Shown here: positions 44,244 through 44,262 of the stretch, piece after piece
Position numbering within the stretch: position 1 is the stretch's first letter
How the letters are laid out: every line of letters begins with the position of its first letter
From: Mucilaginibacter sp. L294
GTDB lineage: Bacteria > Bacteroidota > Bacteroidia > Sphingobacteriales > Sphingobacteriaceae
Assembly (NCBI RefSeq): GCF_001636615.1
Contig: NZ_LGEK01000037.1
Location: forward strand, 1 to 44,262
Length of the DNA: 44,262 nt
Direction: 5' to 3'
Translations under genes and position numbers: made by a program
Notes under the pieces: model-generated
The model's database searches: none
Told to the model about the DNA's origin: nothing
Seen by the model: only the letters and a program-made list of their open reading frames with translations

Positions 44244-44262
44244 CTGTCTCTTATACACATCT
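44244..44262 (-). other. Tn5/Nextera mosaic end (library artefact)
   Basis: CTGTCTCTTATACACATCT is the reverse complement of the first 19 bases of the window. The 9 bases next to the two mosaic ends differ (TTATAAAAC and GGGTTATAT), so this is not one transposon insertion with a target duplication but two independent adaptor joins. Confidence 0.97.

Noticed and set aside
1..44262. Terminal inverted repeats suggesting a complete transposon or integrated element
   Set aside because: The repeats are the exact 19-base Nextera mosaic end, there is no transposase gene, and the flanking 9-mers do not match.

Overview
The window reads as chromosomal DNA of a Bacteroidota bacterium, most likely a soil or plant-associated Sphingobacteriaceae (Mucilaginibacter- or Pedobacter-like; the genus is a guess). 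The grounds are two SusC/SusD pairs, a hybrid two-component sensor, a Bacteroidota-type ECF sigma/FecR pair, many secreted SGNH esterases and lipoproteins, moderate GC content and little Shine-Dalgarno signal. The first and last 19 bases are the Tn5/Nextera mosaic end in inverted orientation, so both window ends are library artefacts and not natural boundaries. I see no rRNA, tRNA, CRISPR array or insertion sequence.

Region A (84-12457, all minus strand) is a carbohydrate de-esterification and alpha-mannosidase block. In transcription order it holds a DUF5005-like propeller protein, a sialate-O-acetylesterase-like SGNH enzyme, a short SGNH esterase, a long SGNH esterase, a divergent GH38-like protein, a GH92 exo-alpha-mannosidase, a second long SGNH esterase and a CE1-like alpha/beta esterase. 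LacI-type palindromes with a central CG lie ahead of several of these genes, but no LacI-family regulator is present in the window.

Region B (12598-19181) is different and is the most interesting part. A plus-strand set holds a repeat-solenoid outer-membrane protein gene broken by one in-frame TAA, a PorT-like barrel, an ECF sigma factor and its FecR anti-sigma (ATGA overlap). It converges, 2 bp apart, on a minus-strand gene that fuses an STN signalling domain and a CarboxypepD-like domain to the same repeat solenoid, with no TonB-dependent barrel. A DUF6268-like barrel and a 73-residue HMA-like protein follow. Three of these transcription units share the two-box upstream element (C)AGTAAGGGTA-N13-GTGTYWW, in sense orientation with identical spacing. 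I infer a small ECF regulon using an unusual STN-solenoid receptor.

Region C (19754-44242, minus strand) is a mannan polysaccharide utilisation locus. SusC2-SusD2 is followed by an intrinsic terminator, then a ROK sugar kinase, a FucP-like sugar permease and two large secreted proteins that I cannot assign to a family. A second unit runs SusC1-SusD1-surface glycan-binding lipoprotein-GH26 beta-mannanase-GH5-like enzyme. The hybrid two-component sensor-regulator that probably controls it lies just downstream. The right edge cuts off a further minus-strand gene. Taken together, region C probably captures and cuts beta-mannan at the surface and imports and phosphorylates the sugars, while region A removes acyl groups and alpha-mannosyl units. 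No beta-mannosidase, alpha-galactosidase or GH130 phosphorylase is visible, so those are probably encoded outside the window.
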